From Fidelibacterota bacterium (GTDB taxonomy: Bacteria; Pseudomonadota; Alphaproteobacteria; Rhodospirillales; Rhodospirillaceae), in contig CANJRA010000011.1 in NCBI GenBank assembly GCA_947476625.1, positions 1 through 64,000 of the forward strand: a DNA stretch of 64,000 nucleotides, in the 5' to 3' direction. The translations under genes were made by a program, and so were the position numbers. The notes below the pieces were generated by a model, which ran no database searches, was not told the origin of the DNA, and was given only the letters and a program-made list of their open reading frames with translations. Below, piece by piece: positions 16,032 to 25,698 of the stretch. Each line of letters starts with the position of its first letter. The stretch's first letter is position 1.

Positions 16032-17390
16032 ATGTCTGTCACCCCCGCGGCAGCGCCTCAGCGCTCTTTTATGGGCGCGCTGTCCGGCGCGATGACTGAT
16101 CTGGTCCAGAGGTACCTGCCGGACCCCCTGATCTTCGCGTTGCTGCTGACCTTCCTTGTCTTTCTTTTATCGGTCGGCCTGACACCGCACGGCCCGATGG
16201 CTATTGTCAGCATGTGGGGCGATGGATTCTGGAACCTGCTCACGTTCTCGATGCAGATGGCGATGGTGCTCATCACCGGTCACGCGCTTGCAAGTTCCGA
16301 TCCCATCCGGCGCGCCATGGAGCGGTTGGCAACGATCGCGCACACCCCATTACAAGGCGTGATGTTGGTGGCGTTTTCCAGCGCCGTCGCGAGCATTGTC
16401 AACTGGGGCTTCGGGCTTGTGGTCGGCGCAATGTTTGCGCGCGAGGTCGCGCGCCGCGTTCCTAAGTCCGATTACCGGCTACTGATCGCATCTGCTTATA
16501 TCGGCTTCATGACGTGGCATGGCGGACTGTCGGGATCGATCCCGCTGGCCGCAGCGACGCCCGGCAATCCTATGGACAAGACTGTCGGCGTTATCCCGCT
16601 GTCGGATACCTTGCTGACTTCCTACAATATCGTGATCACCGTCGGGCTAGTGCTGCTGCTGCCGTTCCTGTGCCGCTGGATGCATCCTTCCGAAGCGCAA
16701 ACGACCACGATTGATCCAGCGCTCCTGAAACCGGATGCAAGCGTCACGCGCGTCTTGCCGCCCAACGCCACGATCGCCGAACGTCTGGAGGAAAGCCGGA
16801 TCATTGCGTTTATGACGGGCGCTCTCGGCATCATCTATCTGGGACATCTTTTCGCAACGAAGGGGTTCGCGCTGAATATCAACAGCGTCAACTTGATCAT
16901 GTTGACGGCGGGTATCCTTTTGCACCGTACGCCGCTGGCCTACGCCCGCGCCGTCGCCAACGCGGCGCGCAGCACGGCCGGAATTATGTTGCAGTATCCC
17001 TTTTACGCCGGCATCCAGCTCATGATGGAACATAGTGGGTTAGGCGGGATCATCACCAATTGGTTCATCGCCATTGCCAATAAGGATACATTCCCACTTC
17101 TGGCATTCTTCTCGTCCGGGCTGATTAACTTCGCCGTTCCGTCCGGCGGTGGGCACTGGGTTGTGCAAGGGCCCTTCATCATGCCGGCCGCTCAAGCGCT
17201 GGGCGCAGATCTCGGCAAGTCCGCCATGGCGATCGCATACGGGGAGGCGTGGATGAACATGGCCCAGCCGTTTTGGGCGCTTCCCGCCCTGGCCATCGCC
17301 GGGCTCGGCGTCCGCGACATCATGGGCTACTGCATGACAGCTCTGATCGTGACGACACCGCTGTTCGTGGTCGCGCTATATTTTCTGTGA
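16032..17390 (+). CDS. atoE: Short-chain fatty acid transporter, AtoE family
   Basis: The 452-residue membrane protein is the AtoE/short-chain fatty acid permease type (TIGR00366 family). Recognisable blocks are RYLPDPLIFALLLTFLVF near the N-terminus, GFGLVVGAMFAREVARR, GFMTWHGGLSGSIPLAAATPGN, and the C-terminal NFAVPSGGGHWVVQGPF and GEAWMNMAQPFWALPALAIAG. About ten to twelve hydrophobic segments are visible. I use the ATG at 16032 because GGAG lies 9 bases before it; a GTG 24 bases upstream has no ribosome site. It is expected to take up acids such as acetoacetate or butyrate across the inner membrane. The neighbouring acyl-CoA genes are separated from it by cassette B, so the pathway link is only suggestive. 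Confidence 0.9.
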   Translation: MSVTPAAAPQRSFMGALSGAMTDLVQRYLPDPLIFALLLTFLVFLLSVGLTPHGPMAIVSMWGDGFWNLLTFSMQMAMVLITGHALASSDPIRRAMERLATIAHTPLQGVMLVAFSSAVASIVNWGFGLVVGAMFAREVARRVPKSDYRLLIASAYIGFMTWHGGLSGSIPLAAATPGNPMDKTVGVIPLSDTLLTSYNIVITVGLVLLLPFLCRWMHPSEAQTTTIDPALLKPDASVTRVLPPNATIAERLEESRIIAFMTGALGIIYLGHLFATKGFALNINSVNLIMLTAGILLHRTPLAYARAVANAARSTAGIMLQYPFYAGIQLMMEHSGLGGIITNWFIAIANKDTFPLLAFFSSGLINFAVPSGGGHWVVQGPFIMPAAQALGADLGKSAMAIAYGEAWMNMAQPFWALPALAIAGLGVRDIMGYCMTALIVTTPLFVVALYFL

Positions 17391-17398
17391 GCCTACGC

Positions 17399-17737
17399 CT
17401 ACTTGGCCTTCTTAGCCGCGCCGATAGTCTTCAGATACACGACGACCGCTTTGATTTCCTCGTCGCTGATCGTGACTGTGGAAAGCTTCGGCATCATCTG
17501 AAGACCTTCGCGCGTGATCGGAAGAACTTCGGCGAACTCGTATTTCATCGGCACCAGCGGCGGACCATCGCCGCCACGTCCCAAAGGACCATGACAATTT
17601 CCGCAAATCCGCTCGTAGGCTTTCTTTCCGAGGTCGTCGGCTTGCGCGAATACGACGGAGGTGCTTCCTAAGTACACCGCGACCGCAAGGAACATCGCCG
17701 TGACCGACATCATCGGCCGGCGCGCAAAGTACGACAT
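17399..17737 (-). CDS. Small c-type cytochrome
   Basis: A 112-residue exported monohaem cytochrome c: signal peptide ending at VVFAQA (about residue 32), haem motif CGNCH at residues 45-49, a glycine-rich turn, a MMPKL segment that offers the methionine ligand, and the C-terminal helix EIKAVVVYLKTI. It ends cassette C on the minus strand, 55 bases after the COG4315 stop, and is convergent with atoE. Small cytochromes of this type carry electrons from periplasmic PQQ dehydrogenases, two of which lie in the neighbouring module, so an electron-carrier role is likely. Confidence 0.92.
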   Translation of the reverse strand: MSYFARRPMMSVTAMFLAVAVYLGSTSVVFAQADDLGKKAYERICGNCHGPLGRGGDGPPLVPMKYEFAEVLPITREGLQMMPKLSTVTISDEEIKAVVVYLKTIGAAKKAK

Positions 17738-17792
17738 TTTCTTATATCCAACTTATCAACGTGTTTTAAGAATACCCGAGTGACCTCTTAGG

Positions 17793-18989
17793 TCAGGGGT
17801 AGACGATATGCCAATTGTAGGCAACGCCCACATCGTTGTCCTCCACCACCTTGTCTGCCTTTTGGCTGACGCGGACGATCCAGGTATTGTTAGCGACGAT
17901 ATCGCCCGGTTTCTTATCGCCCGCGAAAGTATAAAGAGCGTATCCGCGATAAGCCCACTGCCGCGTTCCATCATCGCGCGTAAGGATCGTCCAGTGGCCG
18001 GACGCCACGGCATCCGCAGGAGCTTTGAATGGAATATGCGTTTTGAGACATTGGGTATCGCAGCCGCCTGTTCCTATGCGCCGGCCGGTCGCTGGAACGC
18101 TGCGGTTCGCCACGCGTGACTGGTGCGCGCCCGTCAGCGAACGATAACCATCCAGCAAATAGAGCGTCTTGCCTTCGGTGGTCGCCAAAATCGTGCCCCA
18201 GCTGAGAATGGGTTTCACGACAACATTGCGCGGCATGAAGTGACGCTCCACGATAGCAACGCCGAGCCGCGGATCGACGTCTATGCCCTTCGCATCTCCG
18301 GGAATGACGTCCTGCCGATAAAGATAGAGCGGCTTACCCTGATAGGCCCACTGCTTGCGGCCATCGGGGCTTTTGGTGGTCGAGAAGGCGCCGATATTCC
18401 GCGCGAGTTCCGCAGCTTCAAGCGGCTGCCACGGGGACGCAAGAGGACCCGCGCTCAAGTTCCCATTCAGCGCATAAACCGTAATACCGCGATAATCGAC
18501 AAGCCCGCGGCCCGCGGCATCGCCTACTTCGCGCACTTTGATGCCTGCCGGCGTGCCTCCCCGCCCGTCGTCCAAATCGATTTTCAGTGTGCGCCAGTCG
18601 CCGTTATCGAGGCTCTGCCCTTTTGATTCGCCGATGCTCTTGTCGTCGCTGTAGGTATAAACCGGTCGGCCGTCCAACGCCCATTGCCGCGCACCGTCGC
18701 CGCGCGCGATCACACTCCAGCGGCCCGCCGATACAGCGTTCGTCGCCGCGAGAACCGGTGGCCAGGTCTTTTCGCATTCTCCGACACAGCTCGATTTTCC
18801 GGGCGCGGCGTCCTTGGCAAAAGTATAAAGCGTCATGCCTTTAGCGTCGGCGTAGAACGTGTCTTGGAAGGTTATGCCCAAAGGCACGCCCAACGGCGCC
18901 TCATCGGCACCGAGCGCCGCCATTGGAATCTGAGTTGCGAGGGCAGAAAGCAACAAGCCGCGTGTAAAAAGAGGCGATTTAAAGCGCAT
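17793..18989 (-). CDS. COG4315-type secreted-repeat protein, cassette C
   Basis: The 398-residue protein has a signal peptide ending near AALGADE and three repeats of the Lipoprotein_15/COG4315 type. Repeat 1: GMTLYTFAKDAAPGKSSC, ECEKTWPPV and RQWALDGRPVYTY. Repeat 2: GITVYALNG and KQWAYQGKPLYLY, without the Cys pair. Repeat 3: GKTLYLLDGY, GGCDTQCLK and RQWAYRGYALYTF. It starts only 6 bases after the DUF1552 stop and lacks a clear ribosome site of its own, so it is probably translated by coupling. Aromatic- and glycine-rich repeats suggest an extracytoplasmic structural or binding role, but no function is established. Confidence 0.87.
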   Translation of the reverse strand: MRFKSPLFTRGLLLSALATQIPMAALGADEAPLGVPLGITFQDTFYADAKGMTLYTFAKDAAPGKSSCVGECEKTWPPVLAATNAVSAGRWSVIARGDGARQWALDGRPVYTYSDDKSIGESKGQSLDNGDWRTLKIDLDDGRGGTPAGIKVREVGDAAGRGLVDYRGITVYALNGNLSAGPLASPWQPLEAAELARNIGAFSTTKSPDGRKQWAYQGKPLYLYRQDVIPGDAKGIDVDPRLGVAIVERHFMPRNVVVKPILSWGTILATTEGKTLYLLDGYRSLTGAHQSRVANRSVPATGRRIGTGGCDTQCLKTHIPFKAPADAVASGHWTILTRDDGTRQWAYRGYALYTFAGDKKPGDIVANNTWIVRVSQKADKVVEDNDVGVAYNWHIVYP

Positions 18990-18995
18990 GCTGCG

Positions 18996-20345
18996 TCACG
19001 CCAAAACGTCGTTAATATGCGCCGAGGTGGTGTTCGAATCATTTCCCCAGCTGCTGGTAGGCACGCCCAGAGCGCGTTGAATGGTCAACCCGACGCGGGT
19101 CACGGGATCGCTGTTGCCGTGATAGTGAATACCGGTTTTCATTCTTCCGCCCGCGCTACCGACGGTAATCAGCGGCATATTGATGAGCGAGTGCACAGCC
19201 GCGCGACCGGTATCGGTCGAGACGTAGATTACTGTTCTGTCCAAAAGCGTTCCTGGACCCTCGTGCAAATTGCTGAGCGCGGTAATGAGGTCCACAAGGG
19301 CCTCGACACTGCGTTCATTGAACCATGTCGTTTCAGGCTGGTATCCCGTTTTCTCGTCGGCTTTTTCCTCGTGCGTGAGGACGTGATGTGTGTCGGCGCT
19401 GCCCGCACGGCGGATGGTGGACAAAGCCGATGTGTAAATGCTGTTGAAAACGCGAGTCTGACCGCAGGCCAACGTGTGTGCCAGTAAGCCCGAGAACAGT
19501 TTGTTAGTCGCCAAGACGTTTTCAACAACGGTGCCGGTTGTGGGATCTTTTTCGGTCTGCGGCGTCGTGCAGGCCTGCAGCGGCTCGGGCTTCTGCAACG
19601 ATAAACTCACTTGATTCTCGAGCTCGCGCAGTGACGTGAAGTAGCCATCCAGGCGCGCCCGATCTTCCGCGCCCAAATCGCGCACTAAAGCGGCGCGCTG
19701 TTCCGACATGCCGGATAAAACGCTTTTGCGCGCAAGCATCAGCGGGTCGGGCGTGAAGGTGGCGGCATTCGGATCCTGAAACTCTGGCCCAAAGATGCGC
19801 GCGTATAGCGCAGCCGGTGAGACTTCCGACGGATTGACCTCGCCGCGCCCGCGGCTGCTGTAGCCGCGCGATGAGCCGATCGAGCTGACTTCGATGGAAC
19901 GGAAACGCGTGCGCGTGCCGATGACGTCGCCGATGAGACTATCAATACTGGGAGGCGTTGCTTCACGCGAGCGCGCGATCTCGCCGTGCATGCAAACCTG
20001 CACACCGGTATCGTGGACGCGGTTGGGTCGACCATCCAGGAACGCCTGCATGCCGGTATAGATATTGATTTTGTCTCGGAAGGGCGCCAGCGCAGATAGC
20101 TCCGGCGCCATAGTGTAGTTCGCACCAATAGCCTCGGGCTCCCAGCGACCAGGGTTGAACCCCAGTCCGAAGAAGAATGTGCCGAAGCACGTGGGCAACG
20201 GACCACCAGCGGCAAGCGCCGCGCCATTTCCATTCAAGAAGCAATTGAGAAGCGGCAGGCCGACAGAAACCGCCGCGCCGCCAACCATGCCGCGCAACAC
20301 GCGGCGGCGATGAAGCCTTTTCACTGCTGTGGGGATTGCAACCAT
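18996..20345 (-). CDS. DUF1552-family Tat-exported protein, copy C
   Basis: The 449-residue protein starts at 20345 (MVAIPTAVKRLHRRRVLRG), giving an arginine-rich Tat-like leader. A start 105 bases further upstream would overlap the DUF1592 gene and add a long basic extension absent from the other copies. Motifs shared with copy D but not A or B are GVQVCMHGEIARSRE, RSIEVSSIGSS, HHVLTHEE in place of HXXSHH, and TDTG instead of TDHG. C and D therefore form one subgroup. It lies 10 bases after the DUF1592 stop. Function is unknown. Confidence 0.88.
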   Translation of the reverse strand: MVAIPTAVKRLHRRRVLRGMVGGAAVSVGLPLLNCFLNGNGAALAAGGPLPTCFGTFFFGLGFNPGRWEPEAIGANYTMAPELSALAPFRDKINIYTGMQAFLDGRPNRVHDTGVQVCMHGEIARSREATPPSIDSLIGDVIGTRTRFRSIEVSSIGSSRGYSSRGRGEVNPSEVSPAALYARIFGPEFQDPNAATFTPDPLMLARKSVLSGMSEQRAALVRDLGAEDRARLDGYFTSLRELENQVSLSLQKPEPLQACTTPQTEKDPTTGTVVENVLATNKLFSGLLAHTLACGQTRVFNSIYTSALSTIRRAGSADTHHVLTHEEKADEKTGYQPETTWFNERSVEALVDLITALSNLHEGPGTLLDRTVIYVSTDTGRAAVHSLINMPLITVGSAGGRMKTGIHYHGNSDPVTRVGLTIQRALGVPTSSWGNDSNTTSAHINDVLA

Positions 20346-20355
20346 GTTCCAATTC

Positions 20356-22086
20356 CTATTGTGCAGTGGTTTGGGCAAATAGCGTGGTGGCTGGGTTCGC
20401 GGCTTCGGTTTGAGGCCGTGCAACGCGGTAGAGCATTTCGTCGGTCGCAATGCGCCTTAGCAGTGCCGGAATTTTGTAGCCGTCGGCAATGAACCCATCC
20501 TGCAATCGCTTGATCCATTCATTGTCGGCGGGCGTCGTTTTACGGCCCGTCGTATAAGCATGTACGCGTTTCACAAGGCACGCCGTCGCCGCGGGAGAAT
20601 CGTGGACGGCCTTCGCAAGACCGAGAGCATCCTCGTACTTAACGCCGTCGATCTCGCCTTTGGTATCAATCGCTGCACCGTTCTCGGAGGTTCGGAAACC
20701 GCCGGCGGAATCGAAATTCTCCAGCGCTAATCCAATAGGATCGACGAGCTTGTGACATCCTTTGCACATGGGCTCGCGCGCGTGCGCATCCAGACGCTCG
20801 CGGGCGGTTCTGTGTATTGTGTTCTTCGTGTCCTGGACCACTTCGAAATTCACATTGCCCGGAGGATCGGGAACCTTCTGGCAGAGGAAAATCTCACGCA
20901 CCGCTTTTCCCCTGAGTGTCGGCGACGAGCGTCCGGGGTGCGAGTGCATGGCGACAAAGCTGAGTTGCGTCAGAAGACCGGCGCGATGGTCGCCCTCCGG
21001 AAACTCGTATGGTTGCCAGCCGCGGTTCGGCGAATCCTTCTCAGGGTACGGGCGGACGGGAACCTGATAGATCGCGCCCAGTGCCGGCGTCAAAAACGTG
21101 CGGCGGGTTGTGAACAAATCGCGGTAGTCGGCCCCGCGCGTCACCACATGATCGACGATCACACGCATCGTCTGCTCACGTGCATCTTGGGCAACGCCGG
21201 TTGTGAACTTTGGATAAATTTCCGCATCCTTGGTGAGCGCGCTGAAATCATGCATTTGCAGCATGTCGGTGAAGAATGCACGCACACCGTCTTCCAGACG
21301 CGGAGACGCCAGCAAACGATCCACCTGACGCGCCAAGCCCTCAGGCGTTTGAAGCGCGCCACCCTCGGCCGCCGCAAGGAGTTCGCCGTCCGGTCCGCTG
21401 TTCCACAAAAGGAAGCTCAACGCGGAGGCCTTGGAATAGGCGTCGAGGCGGTACTGGCCCGGATTGGCGGGGTCCCCTTCGACCGTCTGCATATGGAACA
21501 GGAATTGAGGTAACCCGAGCATGCCTGCCAAGCTAAGACCTAAGCCGTCGTAGAACTTCTTTAACCGTACGGTCGCAGCGGCGGCCGTATCCACTTGGAT
21601 TTGGAGTTCCTGCTCGGTCAATGGACGGCGATAGAGTAACCGGCCCGCTTCGGCCAGGAACTGCCGCGCGCATGCGTTATCGGGCTCGGAGACGGATGCG
21701 GGCTTACACGGAATCAAGGTATCCCGATGTGCTGGGTCGACCACTTGCGCTGCGACGGCCCGCGCCATGGCGTCATACCGCTCCATACCCGTTGCGCTGA
21801 CACTGACGCGGCTGGCGCCCAGCGCCAGCAGACCATCTTCACGCACCTCGGTCTCGAAATTGCCGCCGAGATCGATATCACGGCCGAAAATACCATTGAT
21901 AGTGAGTATGTACTGTTCTGGGCTAAGGCGGCGCATGACGGGCTTGCCGACAGAAGCCTCCGCCGCAATGGCGGACGGCGATGCGGTGGTCATCAGCAAC
22001 GCGGCCATTACACCTACTGAAACGAACCGCAAAAAGGAAGCGATGCCGTCATTGGTGGGTTTAAAAAGAGAGATGCTCATCATCAT
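20356..22086 (-). CDS. DUF1592-family multidomain protein with CxxCH motif, copy C
   Basis: I start at the first of three consecutive ATG codons (22086), which places the gene 25 bases after gene X; an ORF extending further upstream would overlap gene X by more than 130 bases. The 576-residue protein has a hydrophobic leader (GVMAALLMTTASPSAIAAE) and the five-domain order: RRLSPEQYILTINGIFGRDID (DUF1587), LLYRRPLTEQEL (DUF1595), LPQFLFHMQ to FFTDMLQMHDF (DUF1592), FLTPALGAIYQVP to DPIGLALENFD (DUF1588) and DUF1585. The haem motif is CKGCH. Copy D is its closest relative in the window (GRDI.LGG.FETEVR.DGL, ALGASRVSV). Confidence 0.9.
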   Translation of the reverse strand: MMMSISLFKPTNDGIASFLRFVSVGVMAALLMTTASPSAIAAEASVGKPVMRRLSPEQYILTINGIFGRDIDLGGNFETEVREDGLLALGASRVSVSATGMERYDAMARAVAAQVVDPAHRDTLIPCKPASVSEPDNACARQFLAEAGRLLYRRPLTEQELQIQVDTAAAATVRLKKFYDGLGLSLAGMLGLPQFLFHMQTVEGDPANPGQYRLDAYSKASALSFLLWNSGPDGELLAAAEGGALQTPEGLARQVDRLLASPRLEDGVRAFFTDMLQMHDFSALTKDAEIYPKFTTGVAQDAREQTMRVIVDHVVTRGADYRDLFTTRRTFLTPALGAIYQVPVRPYPEKDSPNRGWQPYEFPEGDHRAGLLTQLSFVAMHSHPGRSSPTLRGKAVREIFLCQKVPDPPGNVNFEVVQDTKNTIHRTARERLDAHAREPMCKGCHKLVDPIGLALENFDSAGGFRTSENGAAIDTKGEIDGVKYEDALGLAKAVHDSPAATACLVKRVHAYTTGRKTTPADNEWIKRLQDGFIADGYKIPALLRRIATDEMLYRVARPQTEAANPATTLFAQTTAQ

Positions 22087-22111
22087 TGGCAAATTCCATC
22101 GCGGTTCGACA

Positions 22112-23224
22112 TCAGTGCTTCGCTTCGCGCGGAAGGACAAATGCAGGCAGTAGCTTGATGCGCCATGCACTCGAGATGCGCGTGTTCTGCCCCGTGGCGT
22201 CGGCATCGGCATCGGCCAGTTTGCTGTAGGCACGGTAGAAACCAACTATGTCGACCCCGCGCATGGATTCAGCCGTCAGCCCTGCCCCGGCGTGCTGCAC
22301 ATAAAGCGGCATCCATTTCACGTAGCCGCCGAGGACCCCCTCGGCAGCACCGTCCGGCTTCAGCTGAATGCGCAATTGCACGCGTGTGAAATCGAGTTCG
22401 TATCCAAGGAATTCGTCGCCGAGTAAAAAGAACTTCGGCGCCTTGGCGCTCAGAACGCCGTCCTTGATGGTACCCTTGAGTGCATTTCGAGAGCGCTGAT
22501 CAGGATCAACCTCGAACGTCTGATCGACGAGGATTTCACCGTGGGCATCGCGGATGACGGTGTTGATGGCGCGATCAACGACGACCTTCACGTCACCGTC
22601 GCGGCTCAAATCCTTGCCCTCGATCGTCACGACCCAAGCCGGCATGGTCTCGCGCAGCGTGTCCCAGGTTGATATGGGATAAACCGGATCATGACCCGGG
22701 GGGGCTTGATGGTTTTCAACGCAGCCAACAACCCGGAAATACGCGTTGTCGATACCCTTTTGGTGCGTTTCGGGCTCCTCGAACGCGTTCGCATCATTCG
22801 CGCCCTTTCCGTCCAGATCGAAACCATATGCGTACTTGCCTACGGCTGTCTTGAAGCCGGGATCGGGCGCCGTCGTCGGATTGAGATAGGCGTTGGCCGG
22901 TTTGCCCTCGGCCTTGCCGCGATCGACAATCGCGTCGCGCGCCTTGCGGTTGTTAGCGCCGCCGCCGCCGACAGCAACGCTTTCCAGAATCGCTTCTGTT
23001 TCCTGCGTGTTTTTTCCGGCCAGCGCGAGTGCATTGCGCATGATGCCGGTCGACAGCGGATTGATGCCGTCAGGACAATTATCAGGTTGTGTATAAATGG
23101 CCGGATAGAACCAGCTAACGACAAAAGACTTTCGTTCGGCTGCCATCGCGCCCGAAGGTGCCGCAACTCCAATTGCAATCCCCAGAAGCGCGGCTAGCGC
23201 GCATTGGCCTGTGGCGCCCGCCAT
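22112..23224 (-). CDS. Gene X, copy C: exported protein of unknown family
   Basis: The start at 23224 (MAGATGQCALA) has GGGGAGGG 8 bases upstream; a start 48 bases earlier lacks one. The 370-residue product has a signal peptide ending at GAMAAE. The core matches the other copies: SFVVSWFYPAIYTQPDNCPDG, YGFDLDG, EPETHQKGIDN followed by VGC, W.TLRETMPAWVVTIEGKDLSRDGDV, and the C-terminal KPDGAAEGVLGGYVKWMPLY and LADADADATGQNTRIS. It is closer to copy D than to B. It leads cassette C and is divergent from the PQQ dehydrogenase gene across a 377-base gap. Function is unknown. Confidence 0.85.
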   Translation of the reverse strand: MAGATGQCALAALLGIAIGVAAPSGAMAAERKSFVVSWFYPAIYTQPDNCPDGINPLSTGIMRNALALAGKNTQETEAILESVAVGGGGANNRKARDAIVDRGKAEGKPANAYLNPTTAPDPGFKTAVGKYAYGFDLDGKGANDANAFEEPETHQKGIDNAYFRVVGCVENHQAPPGHDPVYPISTWDTLRETMPAWVVTIEGKDLSRDGDVKVVVDRAINTVIRDAHGEILVDQTFEVDPDQRSRNALKGTIKDGVLSAKAPKFFLLGDEFLGYELDFTRVQLRIQLKPDGAAEGVLGGYVKWMPLYVQHAGAGLTAESMRGVDIVGFYRAYSKLADADADATGQNTRISSAWRIKLLPAFVLPREAKH

Positions 23225-23601
23225 ACCCAACCCTCCCCTTCGCCGAGTCCTACCGCAGCACCTCAAAATCAACGTCCGTTGACCCTGCTTTGATTATAGA
23301 ATTACCGCGAGCAAATACCATGATAGAGAGGATGCGGCGGATTATCCTTACCGGAGGTGCGGCGATTTTCCAGCATCTGTCCTCCAGCATATCAAGCTAC
23401 CGCGATGCAGCATGGATTTACGATCGCAGTACGCGACCAGAAGAGCCATTTGTCAGTTGAAACACATTGATTGGTCCGATGTAATGATGGTCGCAAAACC
23501 CGAGTGCCTGGTTGGGTGGGATGAGGGGCACACGCGAAACGCCGCGCACGAAGGCATACGTGCCGGGGGCTACCGCGATACAACGCACTTGGGAGGGGAA
23601 A
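23225..23601. other. Divergent intergenic region between cassette C and the PQQ module
   Basis: This 377-base gap separates gene X copy C (minus) from the first PQQ dehydrogenase (plus) and must carry both promoters. I see no coding frame with a credible start and no strong hairpin. A short palindrome-like CAACGTCCGTTG lies at about 23270-23281. Nothing else is clear. Confidence 0.4.
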
Positions 23602-25554
23602 ATGAAAATCGCCAAGGACAAGAATTTATCGACATTCATGCTGGCTGCGTGTTTCTCGCTGTTCGCGCTCACGGCCTGCGGCGATGAAAAGAAGTCGATG
23701 GTCGAGTGGGTGGACGCCACCGGCGACGAACGCGCCAATCGATACTCTCCCGCCGACAATCTCACGCGCGAAAACGTTGGCAAGATCGCACGTGCCTGGG
23801 AGTGGAAATCGCCTGACAAAGCGATGCCCGAGAAAAAGCTGATCCCGGGAAACTTTACCGGCACACCGATCATGGTTGACGGAACTGTCTACATGATCAC
23901 CAACTATTACCGTGTCGTAGCGCTCGATGCCGAAACCGGTAAGGAGAAATGGCTTTTCGACCCGCATGCTTATGAGGACGGTCCTTCGGCTTTGGGCGGC
24001 GGATATCGTCCGCGCGGCGTAGCGATCTGGCGCGATCAAGGCAAACTGAGAATATTCGTCGCCAGCCGCAATAAGCTCATCGCGCTGGATGCGGAAACCG
24101 GTCAGCCGGTTACGACCTTTGGCCAGAACGGTGTTGCAAACGCTGCCGTCGGTCTCAGCCGCGACACAGACAGTGCAGGCAACCCTATCGATCCGACGTT
24201 CCTCGAGTTCAACGACACGCCCACTATCTATAAAGATCTGGTGATCCTGGGCACTGCGACCGGAGACCGGGTCTACGGCAAGGATCCCGCAGGTGCCGTG
24301 CGCGCATTCGACGCGCGTTCGGGCGCATTAGTGTGGACGTTCCATATGATCCCGCAGCCCGGTACGTTCGGGAACGATACGTGGCTCAACGATTCATGGA
24401 AGACGATGGGGTCTAACGACGTGTGGGCGGGCATCTCCGTCGATGCGCAGCGCGGCTTGCTCTATGTGCCCGGCGGCAATCCATCCAATCCTTATTACGG
24501 CGGCAAGCGCCTCGGGAACACACTGTTCGCACAAAGCCTGATCTGCCTGGATGCCGCCACTGGTCAGCGTAAGTGGCACTACCAGACGATCCATCACGAC
24601 GTATGGGATTACGATCTACCGGCGAAGCCGAACCTTTTCACGATTGAGAAAGACGGCAAAAAGATCGACGTGGTCGCGCAACTGACGAAGCAGGGCCTGA
24701 TCTTCGTCTTCGATCGCGTCACGGGCGAACCGATCTGGCCGATCGAGGAACGGCCTGTGCCGCAAAGCGACGTGCCGGGCGAAGTTACCTCTCCCACGCA
24801 GCCGTTCCCGGTTAAGCCGGACTTTGTAGGTGTGGGACACGGCGTGGCGCCGGAGGATGCTTTCGACCTTACGCCGGAGGCGAAAGCTGCGGCGCTGGAG
24901 CAGATGCAGAAATTCAGGATCGGACCAATTTATACGCCGCCAAGCCTGGAAGGGACATTGACCCGTGACGACGGGCCTAACTGGGGCGGCGGTGCTTATG
25001 ATCCGGAAACGAACCGCTTCTATATTCGTACCGGAAACCGTTTCTTGTCGCACAAGCTAGATGCATACGATCCGGCGACCACCAACAACCCTTTCGCTGC
25101 GTCTAACGTCAACGTTGGATACGAACAGGTCGCCGGCGAAAGCACCCGGACAAAGCTGGGCTTGCCGATACTAAAGCCCCCTTACGGCACGTTGACCGCC
25201 GTCAACATGAACACTGGAGACATTCTCTGGAAAGTGCCGATGGGCAAAGGGAGCGATTCCATCCGCAATAATGCGGCGTTGAAGGATGTTAAAGTTCCCG
25301 AACGCCTGGGCGATGCCGGACTTGCGGGTGCGATCGTCACTAAGGGCGGACTGGTATTTGCTGGCGGAAGCGATCAGACATTTTACGCCTTCGACAAGGA
25401 AACCGGCGCCGAGGTATGGCAGGCTCCCTTAGGACGTCCTGCCACCGGAACGCCCATGACTTACCGCACGAAGTCGGGCCGCCAGTTTGTCCTGGTCGCA
25501 ACGGGTTCGGCGGACGATGCCATGCTGGTGGCGTTTGCGCTGCCGACGCCGTAA
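23602..25554 (+). CDS. PQQ-dependent dehydrogenase, lipoprotein, GDH/quinate-DH-like
   Basis: The start at 23602 has GGGAGGGG 8 bases upstream and gives a lipoprotein signal with lipobox LTAC followed by GDEKK. The 650-residue protein is a PQQ beta-propeller: RYSPADNLTRENV near the start, repeated W-motifs (VVALDAETGKEKW, LIALDAETGQPV, LICLDAATGQRKW, FYAFDKETGAEVW) and the HHDVWDYDLP block typical of the membrane glucose or quinate dehydrogenase branch. It lacks the five transmembrane helices of glucose dehydrogenase and has no haem motif, so it needs an external electron carrier such as the small cytochromes nearby. It heads a plus-strand series with a Vgb-like protein 144 bases downstream. 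Its alcohol or sugar substrate cannot be read from the sequence. Confidence 0.9.
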   Translation: MKIAKDKNLSTFMLAACFSLFALTACGDEKKSMVEWVDATGDERANRYSPADNLTRENVGKIARAWEWKSPDKAMPEKKLIPGNFTGTPIMVDGTVYMITNYYRVVALDAETGKEKWLFDPHAYEDGPSALGGGYRPRGVAIWRDQGKLRIFVASRNKLIALDAETGQPVTTFGQNGVANAAVGLSRDTDSAGNPIDPTFLEFNDTPTIYKDLVILGTATGDRVYGKDPAGAVRAFDARSGALVWTFHMIPQPGTFGNDTWLNDSWKTMGSNDVWAGISVDAQRGLLYVPGGNPSNPYYGGKRLGNTLFAQSLICLDAATGQRKWHYQTIHHDVWDYDLPAKPNLFTIEKDGKKIDVVAQLTKQGLIFVFDRVTGEPIWPIEERPVPQSDVPGEVTSPTQPFPVKPDFVGVGHGVAPEDAFDLTPEAKAAALEQMQKFRIGPIYTPPSLEGTLTRDDGPNWGGGAYDPETNRFYIRTGNRFLSHKLDAYDPATTNNPFAASNVNVGYEQVAGESTRTKLGLPILKPPYGTLTAVNMNTGDILWKVPMGKGSDSIRNNAALKDVKVPERLGDAGLAGAIVTKGGLVFAGGSDQTFYAFDKETGAEVWQAPLGRPATGTPMTYRTKSGRQFVLVATGSADDAMLVAFALPTP

Positions 25555-25698
25555 ACGCCGGCCGCTTTCGCACGAATGCTAACGTATCAATGTTTGAATT
25601 TTTACAGAGTACGTCGTCGTCATCGGATGACGTCAATGCCGGATAAAATTTTGGCTTCTCGCGCGTAGAGAGCCTTAAATCTTAGGGAGGGTTTGACC

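Noticed and set aside
23225-23601. Small frames (for example 23412-23687) as genes in the divergent gap
   Set aside because: They lack ribosome sites and similarity to anything recognisable and overlap the true dehydrogenase start.
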